A stretch of 64,000 bases of DNA from Pseudomonas sp. Leaf48 (GTDB lineage: Bacteria; Pseudomonadota; Gammaproteobacteria; Pseudomonadales; Pseudomonadaceae): positions 124,001-188,000 of the forward strand of contig NZ_LMLH01000003.1 of assembly GCF_001421885.1 (NCBI RefSeq), read 5' to 3'. How positions within the stretch are numbered: the first letter of the stretch is position 1; the number at the start of each line of letters is the position of its first letter. Shown one piece after another: positions 51,894-61,731 of this stretch. The position numbers were made by a program, and so were the translations under genes. The notes under the pieces were generated by a model. That model saw only the letters and a program-made list of their open reading frames with translations. It ran no database searches and was not told the DNA's origin.

Positions 51894-51921
51894 CAAAAAA
51901 CCCCGGTCTTTCGACCAGGGT
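51894..51921 (-). terminator. Terminator of the tRNA-Val/Asp/Asp unit
   Basis: On the minus strand ACCCTGGTC pairs with GACCGGGGT around a GAAA loop and is followed by a run of T. Confidence 0.85.
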
Positions 51922-51996
51922 CTTTGCTATCGACTCGAAGTCAGCCAACGGCTTTCTTCGTAGCTCCAAGGCGTTCAGCAGGCCTCGGGGCAGATA

Positions 51997-52073
51997 TGGC
52001 GCAGCGGACGGGACTCGAACCCGCGACCCCCGGCGTGACAGGCCGGTATTCTAACCGACTGAACTACCGCTGC
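51997..52073 (-). tRNA. tRNA-Asp(GTC), copy 1
   Basis: 77-nt cloverleaf starting GCAGCGGTAGTTCAG with encoded CCA. The anticodon loop CTGTCAC gives GTC. Identical to the copy at 52167-52243. Confidence 0.96.
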
Positions 52074-52166
52074 GTATCGCTTTGAGCAGATGCTCAAGTA
52101 ACTTGTCTGATTGAAAACTCAGTAGCTTTTCAATCTCGAACCAGGACGTGCCTGACTCGGAAAATA

Positions 52167-52243
52167 TGGCGCAGCGGACGGGACTCGAACCCGCGACCCC
52201 CGGCGTGACAGGCCGGTATTCTAACCGACTGAACTACCGCTGC
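52167..52243 (-). tRNA. tRNA-Asp(GTC), copy 2
   Basis: Identical 77-nt copy, 93 bases upstream of copy 1 on the minus strand, in the same transcription unit. Confidence 0.96.
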
Positions 52244-52296
52244 GCGTCGGTGGAGGCATTTCAGCCTACCTCTTGCTTTCGCAAGTATCTCGGAAG

Positions 52297-52372
52297 TGGT
52301 GGGTGATGACGGGATCGAACCGCCGACATTCTGCTTGTAAGGCAGACGCTCTCCCAGCTGAGCTAATCACCC
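52297..52372 (-). tRNA. tRNA-Val(TAC)
   Basis: 76-nt cloverleaf starting GGGTGATTAGCTCAG with encoded CCA. The anticodon loop CTTACAA gives TAC. It heads the minus-strand Val-Asp-Asp unit. Confidence 0.96.
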
Positions 52373-52481
52373 GTTTGCATCTCCGAGGCCGCGAAATTTA
52401 CGCAGGTAGCGAACCTAAGTCAATAGCAGGATTGAAGTTTTTCTAAAAAAGACAAAATTATGTATGTGCAGTGAGACTGCT

Positions 52482-52547
52482 TTCGCGAGCAAGCCCGCTC
52501 CCACAGGGGAAATGCATTCCAAATGTGGGAGCGGGCTTGCTCGCGAA
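52482..52547. repeat. Pseudomonas REP pair (REPIN)
   Basis: Two inverted copies of the pseudomonad REP element, with core GGGAGCGGGCTTGCTCGCGA, face each other across a 16-base spacer between the tRNA cluster and the dehydrogenase gene. Such pairs are spread by RAYT transposases. Confidence 0.9.
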
Positions 52548-52590
52548 GAGGCCAGCCAATTCAACATCAATCTGAATTGATCGATGTGGT

Positions 52591-53367
52591 TTATTCGCTA
52601 TAGATCATCTTCTTGGTCATCCCGCCATCGACCACAAATTCCTGCCCCGTGACGAAACCGGCATTCCTCGACAACAGCCAGGCCACCATCGCCGCCACAT
52701 CCTCGACCGCCCCCACCCTGCCCGCCGGATGCTGCGCATGGTCGGCCTCGGTCAACGGCTCGGCACGCCGCACCGAAGGATCCCGGGTATCGATCCAGCC
52801 AGGGCTGACGGCATTGACCCGGATCTCCGGACCCAGACTGATGGCCAGGGCATGCGTCAGGGCCAACAGGCCGCCCTTGCTCGCCGCATAAGCCTCGGTG
52901 TCGGGTTCCGATTGCCCGGCGCGGGTCGAGGCCAGATTGACGATGGCCCCGCTGTGCGCGCGCAGATAAGGCGCACAATGCTTGGCCAGCAGCATCGGCC
53001 CGCTGAGATTCACCGCCAGCACACGATTCCAGTACGCCAGATCGAGGCTTTCCAGAGTGATGTTGTGCGGGTCGGCCACCGCGGCGTTGCACACCAGTGC
53101 ATCGAGGCGGCCGAACTGCCCCAGCACCTCGGCAACGCCCAGCGCGACCTGCCCTTCATTGGACACATCCATGGCAATGAACCAGGCATTGTCGCCCAGC
53201 ACCTTCGCCACTTTCGAACCGCGCTCCCGATCCAGGTCCGTCAGCACCACTTGCCAACCCTCGCTGATCAGCCAGGCGGCGATCCCCAGCCCGATGCCGC
53301 GCGCAGCACCGGTCACCAGCGCTACGCGGCCATGGGAGCCGGTGGACGGCGTGGACAACTCGATCAC
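52591..53367 (-). CDS. Short-chain dehydrogenase/reductase
   Basis: The 258-residue protein has the SDR cofactor motif ([15 protein letters not shown], residues about 16-30), NAAVAD, the catalytic YAASK with Ser in NLASTRAG, and the C-terminal [11 protein letters not shown]. It should be an NAD(P)-dependent oxidoreductase of unknown substrate. The GTG start overlaps the metZ stop by 4 bases, so it is co-expressed with methionine synthesis. Confidence 0.92.
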   Translation of the reverse strand: MIELSTPSTGSHGRVALVTGAARGIGLGIAAWLISEGWQVVLTDLDRERGSKVAKVLGDNAWFIAMDVSNEGQVALGVAEVLGQFGRLDALVCNAAVADPHNITLESLDLAYWNRVLAVNLSGPMLLAKHCAPYLRAHSGAIVNLASTRAGQSEPDTEAYAASKGGLLALTHALAISLGPEIRVNAVSPGWIDTRDPSVRRAEPLTEADHAQHPAGRVGAVEDVAAMVAWLLSRNAGFVTGQEFVVDGGMTKKMIYSE

Positions 53368-54575
53368 AGCGCAGCCAGGCCGCGCGCCAGATCGGCTTGC
53401 AGGTCTGCCACGTCTTCCAGGCCGACCGCAACGCGGATCAGACTGTCGCGAATACCTGCCGCTTCACGCTCCTGCGGCGCCAGACGGCCGTGGGAGGTGG
53501 TGCTCGGGTGCGTAATGGTGGTTTTGCTGTCGCCCAGGTTGGCAGTGATCGAAATCAGGCGCGTCGCATCGATAAAGCGCCAGGCGCCCTCTTTGCCGCC
53601 CTTGACCTCGAAACTGACAACCGCGCCGAAACCCTTCTGCTGACGCAGGGCCAGTTCATGCTGCGGATGGCTCTTGAGGCCGGCGTAATGGACTTTCTCG
53701 ATGCCGTCCTGCTGCTCCAGCCATTCAGCCAGTTGCTGGGCGTTGGCGCAATGCGCCTTCATCCGCAGGTTCAGGGTTTCCAGGCCCTTGAGGAAGATCC
53801 AGGCGTTGAACGGGCTCAGGGTTGGCCCGGCGGTACGCAGGAAACCCACCACCTCTTTCATCTGCTCGCCGCGACCGGCCACGACACCACCCATGCAACG
53901 GCCCTGGCCGTCGATGAACTTGGTCGCCGAGTGCACGACGATGTCTGCGCCCATTTTCAGCGGCTGCTGCAAGGCCGGGGTGCAGAAACAGTTGTCGACT
54001 ACCAGCATCGCACCTTTGGCGTGAGCGATTTTCGCCAGCTCAGCGATGTCCACCAGCTCCGCCAGCGGGTTGGATGGCGACTCGACGAAGAGCAGCTTGG
54101 TGTTGGCCTTGATCGCTGCATCCCAACCGGACAAGTTGGCCAGGGGCACGTAATCGACTTCGATGCCAAAGCGCTTGAAGTACTTCTCGAACAGGCTGAT
54201 GGTCGAACCAAATACGCTTTGCGACACCAGCACGTGATCGCCGGCGCTGCACAGGCTCATCACCACCGCCATGATCGCGGCCATGCCGGTCGCCGTGGCC
54301 ACCGCCTGCTCGGCGCTTTCCAGTGCGGCAATGCGCTCCTCGAAGGCGCGAACGGTCGGGTTGGTGTAGCGAGAATAGACGTTGCCCGGCACTTCCCCGG
54401 CGAAACGTGCAGCCGCATCGGCGGCGGTACGGAACACATAGCTGGAGGTGAAGAACATCGGGTCACCGTGTTCGCCTTCCGGCGTACGGTGCTGACCGGC
54501 GCGTACGGCCAGGGTATCGAACGCTACACCTTCGAGGTCGCTGTCCAGCCGACCGGCATCCCATTCCTGACTCAT
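53364..54575 (-). CDS. metZ: O-succinylhomoserine sulfhydrylase
   Basis: The 403-residue PLP enzyme of the Cys/Met metabolism family has the PLP lysine in [12 protein letters not shown] and the opening [23 protein letters not shown], read in parts. MetZ makes homocysteine directly from O-succinylhomoserine and sulphide, the route used in Pseudomonas. The gene order purF-metZ is typical of the genus. Confidence 0.95.
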   Translation of the reverse strand: MSQEWDAGRLDSDLEGVAFDTLAVRAGQHRTPEGEHGDPMFFTSSYVFRTAADAAARFAGEVPGNVYSRYTNPTVRAFEERIAALESAEQAVATATGMAAIMAVVMSLCSAGDHVLVSQSVFGSTISLFEKYFKRFGIEVDYVPLANLSGWDAAIKANTKLLFVESPSNPLAELVDIAELAKIAHAKGAMLVVDNCFCTPALQQPLKMGADIVVHSATKFIDGQGRCMGGVVAGRGEQMKEVVGFLRTAGPTLSPFNAWIFLKGLETLNLRMKAHCANAQQLAEWLEQQDGIEKVHYAGLKSHPQHELALRQQKGFGAVVSFEVKGGKEGAWRFIDATRLISITANLGDSKTTITHPSTTSHGRLAPQEREAAGIRDSLIRVAVGLEDVADLQADLARGLAAL

Positions 54576-54628
54576 GCTGTCACTCCTTGCCCTGCTCTCG
54601 ATAAATAAAATTTTTCAGTAGATACAGA

Positions 54629-54648
54629 ACCGGCCCCTAGGGGCCGGT
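54629..54648. terminator. Perfect palindrome after purF
   Basis: ACCGGCCCCTAGGGGCCGGT forms a 20-bp perfect palindrome six bases beyond the purF stop, with T-rich sequence further on in the minus-strand direction. It is likely a terminator or RNA-end stabiliser between purF and metZ. Confidence 0.65.
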
Positions 54649-54654
54649 AGAAAC

Positions 54655-56160
54655 TCAGTTGTTGTACAGATCGATGATCGCACTGACTGCCTGCGTCTTG
54701 ACCTTGGAGGCATCGTTACGTGCCTGCTCGATCTTGTTCAGGTAAGCCTCGTCGACGTCACCGGTGACGTACTGGCCGTCGAACACCGCACAATCGAACT
54801 TGTCGATCTTGATCTTGCCGCCACCGACCGCTTCGATCAAGTCAGGCAGATCCTGATAGATCAGCCAGTCGGCGCCGATCAGCTCGGCCACGTCCTGGGT
54901 CGAACGGTTGTGGGCGATCAGTTCGTGGGCGCTCGGCATGTCGATACCGTAGACGTTCGGATAACGAACGGCCGGGGCCGCGGAGCAGAAGTAGACGTTC
55001 TTGGCGCCGGCTTCACGGGCCATCTGAATGATCTGCTTGCAGGTGGTACCGCGAACGATGGAGTCGTCCACCAGCATCACGTTCTTGCCGCGGAACTCCA
55101 GTTCGATGGCGTTGAGTTTCTGGCGTACGGATTTTTTCCGCGCGGCCTGGCCCGGCATGATGAAGGTCCGGCCGATGTAGCGGTTCTTCACGAAGCCTTC
55201 GCGGAATTTCACGCCCAGGTGGTTGGCCAGCTCCAGGGCCGCAGTGCGGCTGGTGTCCGGGATCGGGATGACCACGTCGATATCGTGCTCGGGACGCTCG
55301 CGCAGGATCTTCTCGGCGAGCTTCTCACCCATGCGCAGACGGGCCTTGTACACCGACACGCCGTCGATGATCGAGTCCGGACGCGCCAGGTACACGTGTT
55401 CGAAGATGCACGGGGTCAGGGACGGGTTGGTCGCGCACTGACGGGTGTGCAGCTTGCCCTCTTCGGTGATGTAGACCGCTTCGCCCGGCGCCAGATCGCG
55501 GATCAGGGTGAAGCCGAGCACGTCCAGGGACACGCTTTCGGAAGCGATCATGTACTCCACGCCCTCGTCGGTGTGACGCTGACCGAAGACGATCGGGCGG
55601 ATACCGTGCGGATCGCGGAAACCGACGATGCCGTAGCCGGTGATCATCGCCACCACCGCGTAACCACCGACGCAACGGTTGTGCACGTCGGTAACGGCGG
55701 CGAACACGTCTTCTTCGGTCGGCTGCAGCTTGCCGCGCTGGGCCAGCTCGTGAGCAAACACGTTGAGCAGCACTTCCGAATCGGAACTGGTGTTGACGTG
55801 GCGCAGGTCAGATTCGTAAATCTCCTTGGCCAGTTGTTCAACGTTGGTCAGGTTACCGTTATGCGCCAGGGTGATGCCGTAAGGCGAGTTGACGTAAAAC
55901 GGTTGGGCCTCGGCCGAAGTCGAGCTGCCCGCGGTCGGGTAACGGACGTGGCCGATACCCATGTGGCCGACCAGACGCTGCATGTGACGCTGCTGGAACA
56001 CGTCACGCACCAGACCATTGTCCTTGCGCAGGAACAACCGGCCATCATGGCTGGTCACGATACCGGCAGCGTCCTGGCCGCGGTGCTGGAGGACGGTTAG
56101 CGCGTCATACAGCGCCTGATTGACGTTCGACTTACCGACGATACCGACGATGCCACACAT
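54655..56160 (-). CDS. purF: Amidophosphoribosyltransferase
   Basis: The 501-residue enzyme begins MCGIVGIVG, so Cys2 becomes the N-terminal nucleophile without a propeptide. The glutaminase domain spans residues 1-230 ([13 protein letters not shown]), and the PRTase domain has the PRPP loop [13 protein letters not shown]. It makes phosphoribosylamine, the first step of purine synthesis. It follows cvpA by 41 bases. Confidence 0.98.
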   Translation of the reverse strand: MCGIVGIVGKSNVNQALYDALTVLQHRGQDAAGIVTSHDGRLFLRKDNGLVRDVFQQRHMQRLVGHMGIGHVRYPTAGSSTSAEAQPFYVNSPYGITLAHNGNLTNVEQLAKEIYESDLRHVNTSSDSEVLLNVFAHELAQRGKLQPTEEDVFAAVTDVHNRCVGGYAVVAMITGYGIVGFRDPHGIRPIVFGQRHTDEGVEYMIASESVSLDVLGFTLIRDLAPGEAVYITEEGKLHTRQCATNPSLTPCIFEHVYLARPDSIIDGVSVYKARLRMGEKLAEKILRERPEHDIDVVIPIPDTSRTAALELANHLGVKFREGFVKNRYIGRTFIMPGQAARKKSVRQKLNAIELEFRGKNVMLVDDSIVRGTTCKQIIQMAREAGAKNVYFCSAAPAVRYPNVYGIDMPSAHELIAHNRSTQDVAELIGADWLIYQDLPDLIEAVGGGKIKIDKFDCAVFDGQYVTGDVDEAYLNKIEQARNDASKVKTQAVSAIIDLYNN

Positions 56161-56201
56161 GCGACGCAACCCCTACTTAATGGATCTGAACTGAGCACTA
56201 C

Positions 56202-56762
56202 TCACTGAGGCGTTTTGGCCGTCGGCAAGAGTTGCTCCTTGAACGGTATATCAGCGGGTACGCTGATTCCGCTGGCAAGCCACTGACTGCTCCACCCGAG
56301 AATCAGGTTTTTGGACCAGTCTGCGACCAATAGAAATCTTGGTACGAGCTGTGATTCTTTCCACCACCCGTCCTGCTGTACCGGCCCCAGGCTCAACAGC
56401 CCGACGGCAATGACCACCAGCAACCCGCCACGGGCGGCGCCGAAGGCCATGCCGAGGAATCGGTCGGTCCCGGACAACCCGGTGACGCGAACCAACTCGC
56501 CGATAAGATAATTGATCATTGCGCCTACGATTAAAGTGGCGACAAACATGATGGCACAACCCGCGATCACGCGAGCCGATGGCGTTTCGATGTATCCGGC
56601 GAGGTACTCGGACAATGAACCACCGAACATCCAGGCAACGACTCCTGCGATGATCCAGGTCAGCAGCGACAGTGCTTCTTTGACGAAGCCGCGGCTCAGA
56701 CTGATCAATGCGGAGATGGCGACGATTGCAACGATCGCCCAGTCAACCCAGGTAAATGGCAC
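56202..56762 (-). CDS. cvpA: CvpA family membrane protein
   Basis: The 186-residue protein has four membrane segments (VDWAIVAIVAISALISLSRG, LSLLTWIIAGVVAWMFGG, CAIMFVATLIVGAMINYLIG and GGLLVVIAVGLLSLG) as in CvpA, which is needed for colicin V production and envelope stress tolerance. Its place before purF is conserved. Confidence 0.95.
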   Translation of the reverse strand: MPFTWVDWAIVAIVAISALISLSRGFVKEALSLLTWIIAGVVAWMFGGSLSEYLAGYIETPSARVIAGCAIMFVATLIVGAMINYLIGELVRVTGLSGTDRFLGMAFGAARGGLLVVIAVGLLSLGPVQQDGWWKESQLVPRFLLVADWSKNLILGWSSQWLASGISVPADIPFKEQLLPTAKTPQ

Positions 56763-56860
56763 AGTGCAGCCTACAGACGGATAAGGCGGCGCATTTTAGC
56801 AGAGCCCGTGCCTGTCGGTAAGCTGCGATTGCCTGTGCATTTCAAATCGGGGCGATAGTT

Positions 56861-57523
56861 TTAACCGCGCTCCGGCTGAAAGCGCACGACAAAACCCTTG
56901 AGGTTCTGCTGGCGGCTGAGCAAGTCACGCAAGCGATCGGCTTCGGCGCGTTCGATCAACGGCCCGACAAACACGCGATTCTTGCCGTCGGCGGTACGGA
57001 TATAGGCGTTGTAACCCTGGCTGCGCAGGGATTTCTGCAGTTTTTCGGCACTGTCACGACTCGCCAGACTGGCCAGTTGCACCGACCAGCTGACCGACAG
57101 CCCATTGGCGTCGACGCGGCTCTGAGTGGTATCGGGCTTGCCCGGCGCAGCGGTGATTGGCTGTACCGGCGCTGTTGCCGGCTTGGCTGCCAATGCCGGC
57201 GCAGGAGCAGGCGGCGGGGTCACCGCCTTGGCCGTCGGTGCTGGGGCGACAGGAGCCGCAGGCACTACAGGCGCTTCCTGCTGAGCGATTTCTTCATCGC
57301 TCGGCACCGGTTCCTGCGGCAAGGCTTGAGGTTCGGGAACCACCACCGGCTCGACCTGCACCTGAGGCAAGGCCGGCGCCTGCGGTGCAGCCGGGGCCTC
57401 GACGATCACCTGGCGCTGCTCATCCTGACGGGAAAACAGCATCGGCAGAAAAATAACCGCCAGTGCGACCAGCACCAGGGCGCCGACCATGCGCTGTTTG
57501 TATGCCTTATCCAGCAATGCCAT
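56861..57523 (-). CDS. dedD: DedD-like SPOR-domain membrane protein
   Basis: The 220-residue protein has a short cytoplasmic end, one membrane segment (residues 13-30, VGALVLVALAVIFLPMLF), a long Pro/Ala/Val linker and a C-terminal SPOR domain (WSVQLASLASRDSAEKLQKSL, NRVFVGPLIERAEADRLRDL). DedD localises to the septum through SPOR and helps division. The start [11 protein letters not shown] at 57523 overlaps folC by 17 bases. Confidence 0.92.
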   Translation of the reverse strand: MALLDKAYKQRMVGALVLVALAVIFLPMLFSRQDEQRQVIVEAPAAPQAPALPQVQVEPVVVPEPQALPQEPVPSDEEIAQQEAPVVPAAPVAPAPTAKAVTPPPAPAPALAAKPATAPVQPITAAPGKPDTTQSRVDANGLSVSWSVQLASLASRDSAEKLQKSLRSQGYNAYIRTADGKNRVFVGPLIERAEADRLRDLLSRQQNLKGFVVRFQPERG

Positions 57524-58814
57524 TTGCCGCTTCCTCCGTGGAGCGCCGGGCCAACCATTCCAGGGCCTCGGCAACACAATAAAATGATCCGAACAACAGG
57601 ATTTCGTCGTTGCTCGAAGCGTTGGCGCACTGCCCTTCCAGGGCTGCAGCCACACTGTCATAAGACGCTACCGAAGCGCCAATGTTCTGCAATGCCTGGT
57701 GCAAATCGGCAACCGGTCGTGTCCGTGGCGAATCCAGGGGGGCGACGGCCCAATGCTGGACACTAGCATTCAATTCGCCGACAACACCATCAAGATCCTT
57801 GTCCACGAGCAACCCGAACACCGCCAGGCGCTTGCCAGCCAGCGGTCGGCTCGCCAGGCGACGGGCCAGATACTCCGCCGCATGGGGGTTATGCCCCACA
57901 TCCAGCAACAGATTCAAACGCTTGCCTTGCCAGTCGAACTGACGGCGATCCAGACGACCTACAACTCGCGTCGCCTGCAGCGCCTGAACAATCTGCGCCT
58001 CTACCCAGGGCAAGCCCAGCAGCAGGTACGCCTGCAAGGCCAGCGCGGCGTTTTCCATCGGCAGATCGAGCAACGGCAGGTCACGCAGCTCGACCGCTCG
58101 CCCTTGAGCGTCAAGGCCGCGCCATTGCCAGTTGTGATCAGTGACACCGAGGTCAAAATCGCGCCCGCGCAGGAAAAACGGGCAATCGAGCTCGCGCGCC
58201 TTGTCGAGCAGGGGTTGCGGAGGATTCAGGTCGCCGCACAGCGCGGGTGCGCCCGGGCGGAAGATGCCGGCCTTTTCGAAGGCCACGGACTCGCGGGTAT
58301 CGCCCAGGTAATCCGCGTGATCGACGCCAATGCTGGTGACCAGCGCCATGTCGGCGTCCACCACGTTGACCGTGTCCAGACGACCGCCCAGCCCTACTTC
58401 CAGCACCACGGCATCAAGAGCTGAACGCTGAAACAGCCAGAACGCTGCCAGCGTGCCCATTTCGAAATAGGTCAGGGACGTGTCACCACGCCCCGCCTCT
58501 ACCGCAGCAAAGGCCTCACACAGTTCGGCATCACTGGCTTCGACACCATTGACCTGCACCCGCTCGTTGTAACGCAGCAGGTGCGGAGAATTGTAGACGC
58601 CGACTTTCAAGCCCTGGGCGCGCAGCAACGAAGCCACGAACGCACAGGTGGAACCCTTGCCGTTGGTGCCGGTGACCGTGATCACCCGAGGCGCCGGCTT
58701 GCCCAGCCCCATGCGGGACGCTACCTGCTGCGAACGCTCCAGGCCCATGTCGATGGCCGAAGGGTGCAACTGTTCAAGGTAGGCGAGCCATTCGCCAAGG
58801 GTACGTTGGGTCAT
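57507..58814 (-). CDS. folC: Folylpolyglutamate/dihydrofolate synthase
   Basis: The 435-residue enzyme has the Mur-ligase-like P-loop TGTNGKGST near residue 47 and [15 protein letters not shown]. It adds Glu to dihydropteroate and folate in the cytoplasm. It overlaps accD by 4 bases, in the conserved accD-folC-dedD order. Confidence 0.97.
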   Translation of the reverse strand: MTQRTLGEWLAYLEQLHPSAIDMGLERSQQVASRMGLGKPAPRVITVTGTNGKGSTCAFVASLLRAQGLKVGVYNSPHLLRYNERVQVNGVEASDAELCEAFAAVEAGRGDTSLTYFEMGTLAAFWLFQRSALDAVVLEVGLGGRLDTVNVVDADMALVTSIGVDHADYLGDTRESVAFEKAGIFRPGAPALCGDLNPPQPLLDKARELDCPFFLRGRDFDLGVTDHNWQWRGLDAQGRAVELRDLPLLDLPMENAALALQAYLLLGLPWVEAQIVQALQATRVVGRLDRRQFDWQGKRLNLLLDVGHNPHAAEYLARRLASRPLAGKRLAVFGLLVDKDLDGVVGELNASVQHWAVAPLDSPRTRPVADLHQALQNIGASVASYDSVAAALEGQCANASSNDEILLFGSFYCVAEALEWLARRSTEEAANGIAG

Positions 58815-59731
58815 ATGTTGGCAGGTGCCGGTGGAACCACGATCGGCTCGATTGGTGCAGCGACGAACTTCGGCGTCGGCAGGCCCATCATTTGTGCCAG
58901 CAGGTTACCCAAGCGCGGACGCAGTTCCTGACGGTGAACAATCATGTCGATGGCGCCGTGTTCCAGCAGGAACTCGCTGCGCTGAAAACCTTCGGGCAGC
59001 TTTTCGCGTACGGTCTGCTCGATAACGCGCGGACCGGCAAAACCGATCAGGGCTTTCGGCTCGCCGACGATCACGTCGCCCAGCATTGCCAGACTGGCGG
59101 AAACACCGCCGTAGACCGGGTCGGTCAGCACGGAGATGAACGGGATACCCTCTTCACGCAGACGCGCCAGCACCGCGGAGGTCTTGGCCATTTGCATCAG
59201 GGAGATCAGCGCTTCCTGCATCCGCGCACCGCCGGAAGCGGCGAAGCAGATCATAGGGCAGCGTTTTTCCAGGGCGTAGTTGGCGGCACGAACGAAACGC
59301 TCGCCGACGATGGCACCCATCGAACCACCCATGAAGGAAAACTCGAACGCCGAGACCACAACCGGCATACCCAGCAGGGTACCGCTCATGGACACCAGTG
59401 CGTCTTTTTCGCCGGTCTGCTTCTGTGCAGCGGTCAGGCGGTCTTTGTACTTCTTGCCGTCGCGGAATTTCAGACGGTCAACCGGCTCCAGGTCAGCGCC
59501 CAGCTCGGTACGCCCTTCAGCGTCGAGGAAAATGTCGATGCGCGCGCGCGCGCCAATACGCATGTGGTGATTGCACTTGGGGCAAACGTCCAGGGTCTTT
59601 TCCAGCTCCGGACGATACAGCACCGCCTCGCAAGAAGGGCATTTGTGCCAAAGACCTTCAGGCACCGAGCTCTTCTTGACCTCGGAACGCATGATCGAAG
59701 GGATCAGTTTGTCTACTAACCAGTTGCTCAT
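58811..59731 (-). CDS. accD: Acetyl-CoA carboxylase carboxyltransferase beta subunit
   Basis: The 306-residue subunit has the N-terminal zinc ribbon (CPSC near residue 30 and CPKC near 49) and the crotonase-like core ([38 protein letters not shown]). With AccA it transfers CO2 from biotin to acetyl-CoA. The start MSNWLVDKL at 59731 follows GAAAGAAAG. Confidence 0.98.
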   Translation of the reverse strand: MSNWLVDKLIPSIMRSEVKKSSVPEGLWHKCPSCEAVLYRPELEKTLDVCPKCNHHMRIGARARIDIFLDAEGRTELGADLEPVDRLKFRDGKKYKDRLTAAQKQTGEKDALVSMSGTLLGMPVVVSAFEFSFMGGSMGAIVGERFVRAANYALEKRCPMICFAASGGARMQEALISLMQMAKTSAVLARLREEGIPFISVLTDPVYGGVSASLAMLGDVIVGEPKALIGFAGPRVIEQTVREKLPEGFQRSEFLLEHGAIDMIVHRQELRPRLGNLLAQMMGLPTPKFVAAPIEPIVVPPAPANI

Positions 59732-59921
59732 GCTTTCTTTCTCCAGTACCGGCGGCCCGAACGCTCTGGTTCGCAGCCCCGCGTATGCCCTTGAGCTAAA
59801 TTCATGTGTGCGGCGATGTCTGGTGGGGGCCGGGTCAGTCAAGCGTGACCTGCGTACCACCCATCAATCCTCAGCCGTTTTGTACAGTGCAGTGGACGGC
59901 GGCAGTCTGCCAGCCGTCACA

Positions 59922-60536
59922 TCAACGTAGAGCCTTGATGAACGCTTGAATCTTCGCGTGATCCTTGATGCCCTTGCTCGCTTCGACCCCGCCACTGACA
60001 TCCACGGCATAGGGCCGGACCCGCGCCACCGCGCCGGCGACATTATCCGGGTTCAGGCCCCCGGCCAGGATGATCGGCTTGCTCAGGCCTTGCGGTATCA
60101 AAGACCAGTCGAATGCTTCGCCGGTTCCGCCGGGAACACCTTCGACATAGGCGTCGAGCAGTATGCCGCTGGCGCTTGGGTAAGCATCGCAGGCGGCGGC
60201 GATGTCATCACCGGCCTTGACCCGCAGCGCCTTGATGTAGGGACGGTGCCAGCCTTCGCAATCGGCGACGCCTTCATCGCCATGGAACTGCAACAGGTCC
60301 AGCGGCACCGCATCGAGGATTTCCCCCAGCTCGCAACGACTGGCGTTGACGAACAGCCCCACGGTGGTCACGAACGGCGGCAGCACCTGGATGATTGCGC
60401 GCGCCTGCTGGAACGTCACCGCCCGGGGGCTTTTGGCGTAGAACACGAACCCGATGGCATCAGCCCCGGCCTCGACCGCTGCCAACGCATCTTCTATGCG
60501 GGTAATCCCACAAATCTTGCTGCGAACGGCTGACAT
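59922..60536 (-). CDS. trpF: Phosphoribosylanthranilate isomerase
   Basis: The 204-residue TIM barrel has [20 protein letters not shown] with the catalytic Cys, [12 protein letters not shown], and the late [15 protein letters not shown] and DVSGGVE phosphate loops. It makes CdRP in tryptophan synthesis. The trpF gene is apart from trpA/B and lies between truA and accD, as in pseudomonads. Confidence 0.97.
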   Translation of the reverse strand: MSAVRSKICGITRIEDALAAVEAGADAIGFVFYAKSPRAVTFQQARAIIQVLPPFVTTVGLFVNASRCELGEILDAVPLDLLQFHGDEGVADCEGWHRPYIKALRVKAGDDIAAACDAYPSASGILLDAYVEGVPGGTGEAFDWSLIPQGLSKPIILAGGLNPDNVAGAVARVRPYAVDVSGGVEASKGIKDHAKIQAFIKALR

Positions 60537-60599
60537 GTCGACACAACTCCAAGACAAATCCGGGAAAGTCCCGGATGGTAACAAAAGCGTTCGAGGGCG

Positions 60600-61451
60600 T
60601 CAGCCGTCAAGTTCCGAGAAGCCGGTGAGGAAGTGTGGGCCGATGTAACGCTCGGGCAACTGGAACTCGTCACGGTACTCGACCTGCACCAGGTACAGGC
60701 CGAACGGATGCGCGGTGACCCCGCCGGTACGGCGCACGCGACTCTCCAGCACTTCCTTCATCCACTCCACGGGGCGCTCACCGGCACCGATGGTCATCAG
60801 CACGCCGGCGATGTTGCGCACCATATGGTGCAGGAAAGCACTGGCGCGAATATCCAGCACGATCATCTTGCCATGACGGGTGACGCGTAGGTGGTGCAGC
60901 TCCTTGATCGGCGATTTGGCCTGGCACTGTCCGGCGCGGAAAGCGCTGAAGTCGTGAGTGCCGAGCAGGTAGCGGGCAGCCTCGGCCATGCGCTCGACGT
61001 CCAGCGGACGGTGATTCCAGGTGATTTCTTCGTTCAGGTGCGCCGGGCGGATCTGATCGTTGTAGATCACGTAGCGGTAGCGTCGGGCAATGGCCTTGAA
61101 CCGCGCATGGAAATGCGCCGGCATGACCTTGGCCCAGCTGACACTGACGTCATGGGGCAAGTTGATGTTGGCGCCCATGACCCAGGCCTTCATCGAGCGC
61201 TCGACCTGGGTGTCGAAATGCACCACTTGGCCACATGCGTGCACCCCGGCGTCGGTGCGCCCGGCGCAGAGCAGCGACACGGGCGAGTCAGCCACTTTCG
61301 ACAAGGCGTTTTCCAGGGTTTCCTGCACGGTGAGTACGCCCGATGCCTGGCGCTGCCAGCCGCGATAGCGCGAGCCTTTGTATTCAACGCCCAAGGCGAT
61401 GCGGAAAAAGCCGTCGGCTGCCATTTCGGCGGCCGGGTTATCTATATTTGC
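60600..61451 (-). CDS. truA: tRNA pseudouridine synthase A
   Basis: The TruA core is complete: the family block IALGVEYKGSRYRGWQRQ and the catalytic Asp in CAGRTDAGVHACGQVVHF. It modifies U38-40 in the anticodon arm. I chose a TTG start at 61451 that yields the usual pseudomonad N-terminus (ANIDNPAAEMAADGF); the ATG at 61424 is the alternative and lacks a ribosome site. The product is 283 residues. Confidence 0.93.
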   Translation of the reverse strand, partial: ANIDNPAAEMAADGFFRIALGVEYKGSRYRGWQRQASGVLTVQETLENALSKVADSPVSLLCAGRTDAGVHACGQVVHFDTQVERSMKAWVMGANINLPHDVSVSWAKVMPAHFHARFKAIARRYRYVIYNDQIRPAHLNEEITWNHRPLDVERMAEAARYLLGTHDFSAFRAGQCQAKSPIKELHHLRVTRHGKMIVLDIRASAFLHHMVRNIAGVLMTIGAGERPVEWMKEVLESRVRRTGGVTAHPFGLYLVQVEYRDEFQLPERYIGPHFLTGFSELDG

Positions 61452-61554
61452 CAAGGAGTGACAGCCTGCTGATGTGCGCAAAGGCGGGCATTATAAGGCC
61501 GACTGTAGGGGATGCCAGTACAACCGTCGCAGCTGCGGTGAATGTGCGGGCCCC

Positions 61555-61644
61555 TTCGCGGGCAAGCCCGCTCCCACAGGTTTCAGCTGTGTGCACAAAA
61601 TTTATGCGCGATGCCGATCACTGTGGGAGCGGGCTTGCCCGGGA
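61555..61644. repeat. REP pair (REPIN) between truA and fimV
   Basis: Two inverted REP copies (61555-61579 and 61622-61644) with the core GGGAGCGGGCTTGCC face each other around a 42-base centre. It is the same family as 52482-52547 but with a G variant in the tail. Confidence 0.88.
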
Positions 61645-61680
61645 TGGGGCCAGTATTGCCACATCATTTTCCGATAAAAC

Positions 61681-61710
61681 AAAAACGGCAGCCTCACCAG
61701 GCTGCCGCTT
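61681..61710 (-). terminator. Terminator of fimV
   Basis: On the minus strand GGCAGCCT pairs with AGGCTGCC around GGTG and is followed by a T-rich run, 22 bases past the stop codon. Confidence 0.88.
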
Positions 61711-61731
61711 CGTTTACACCCAAAACTCCAC

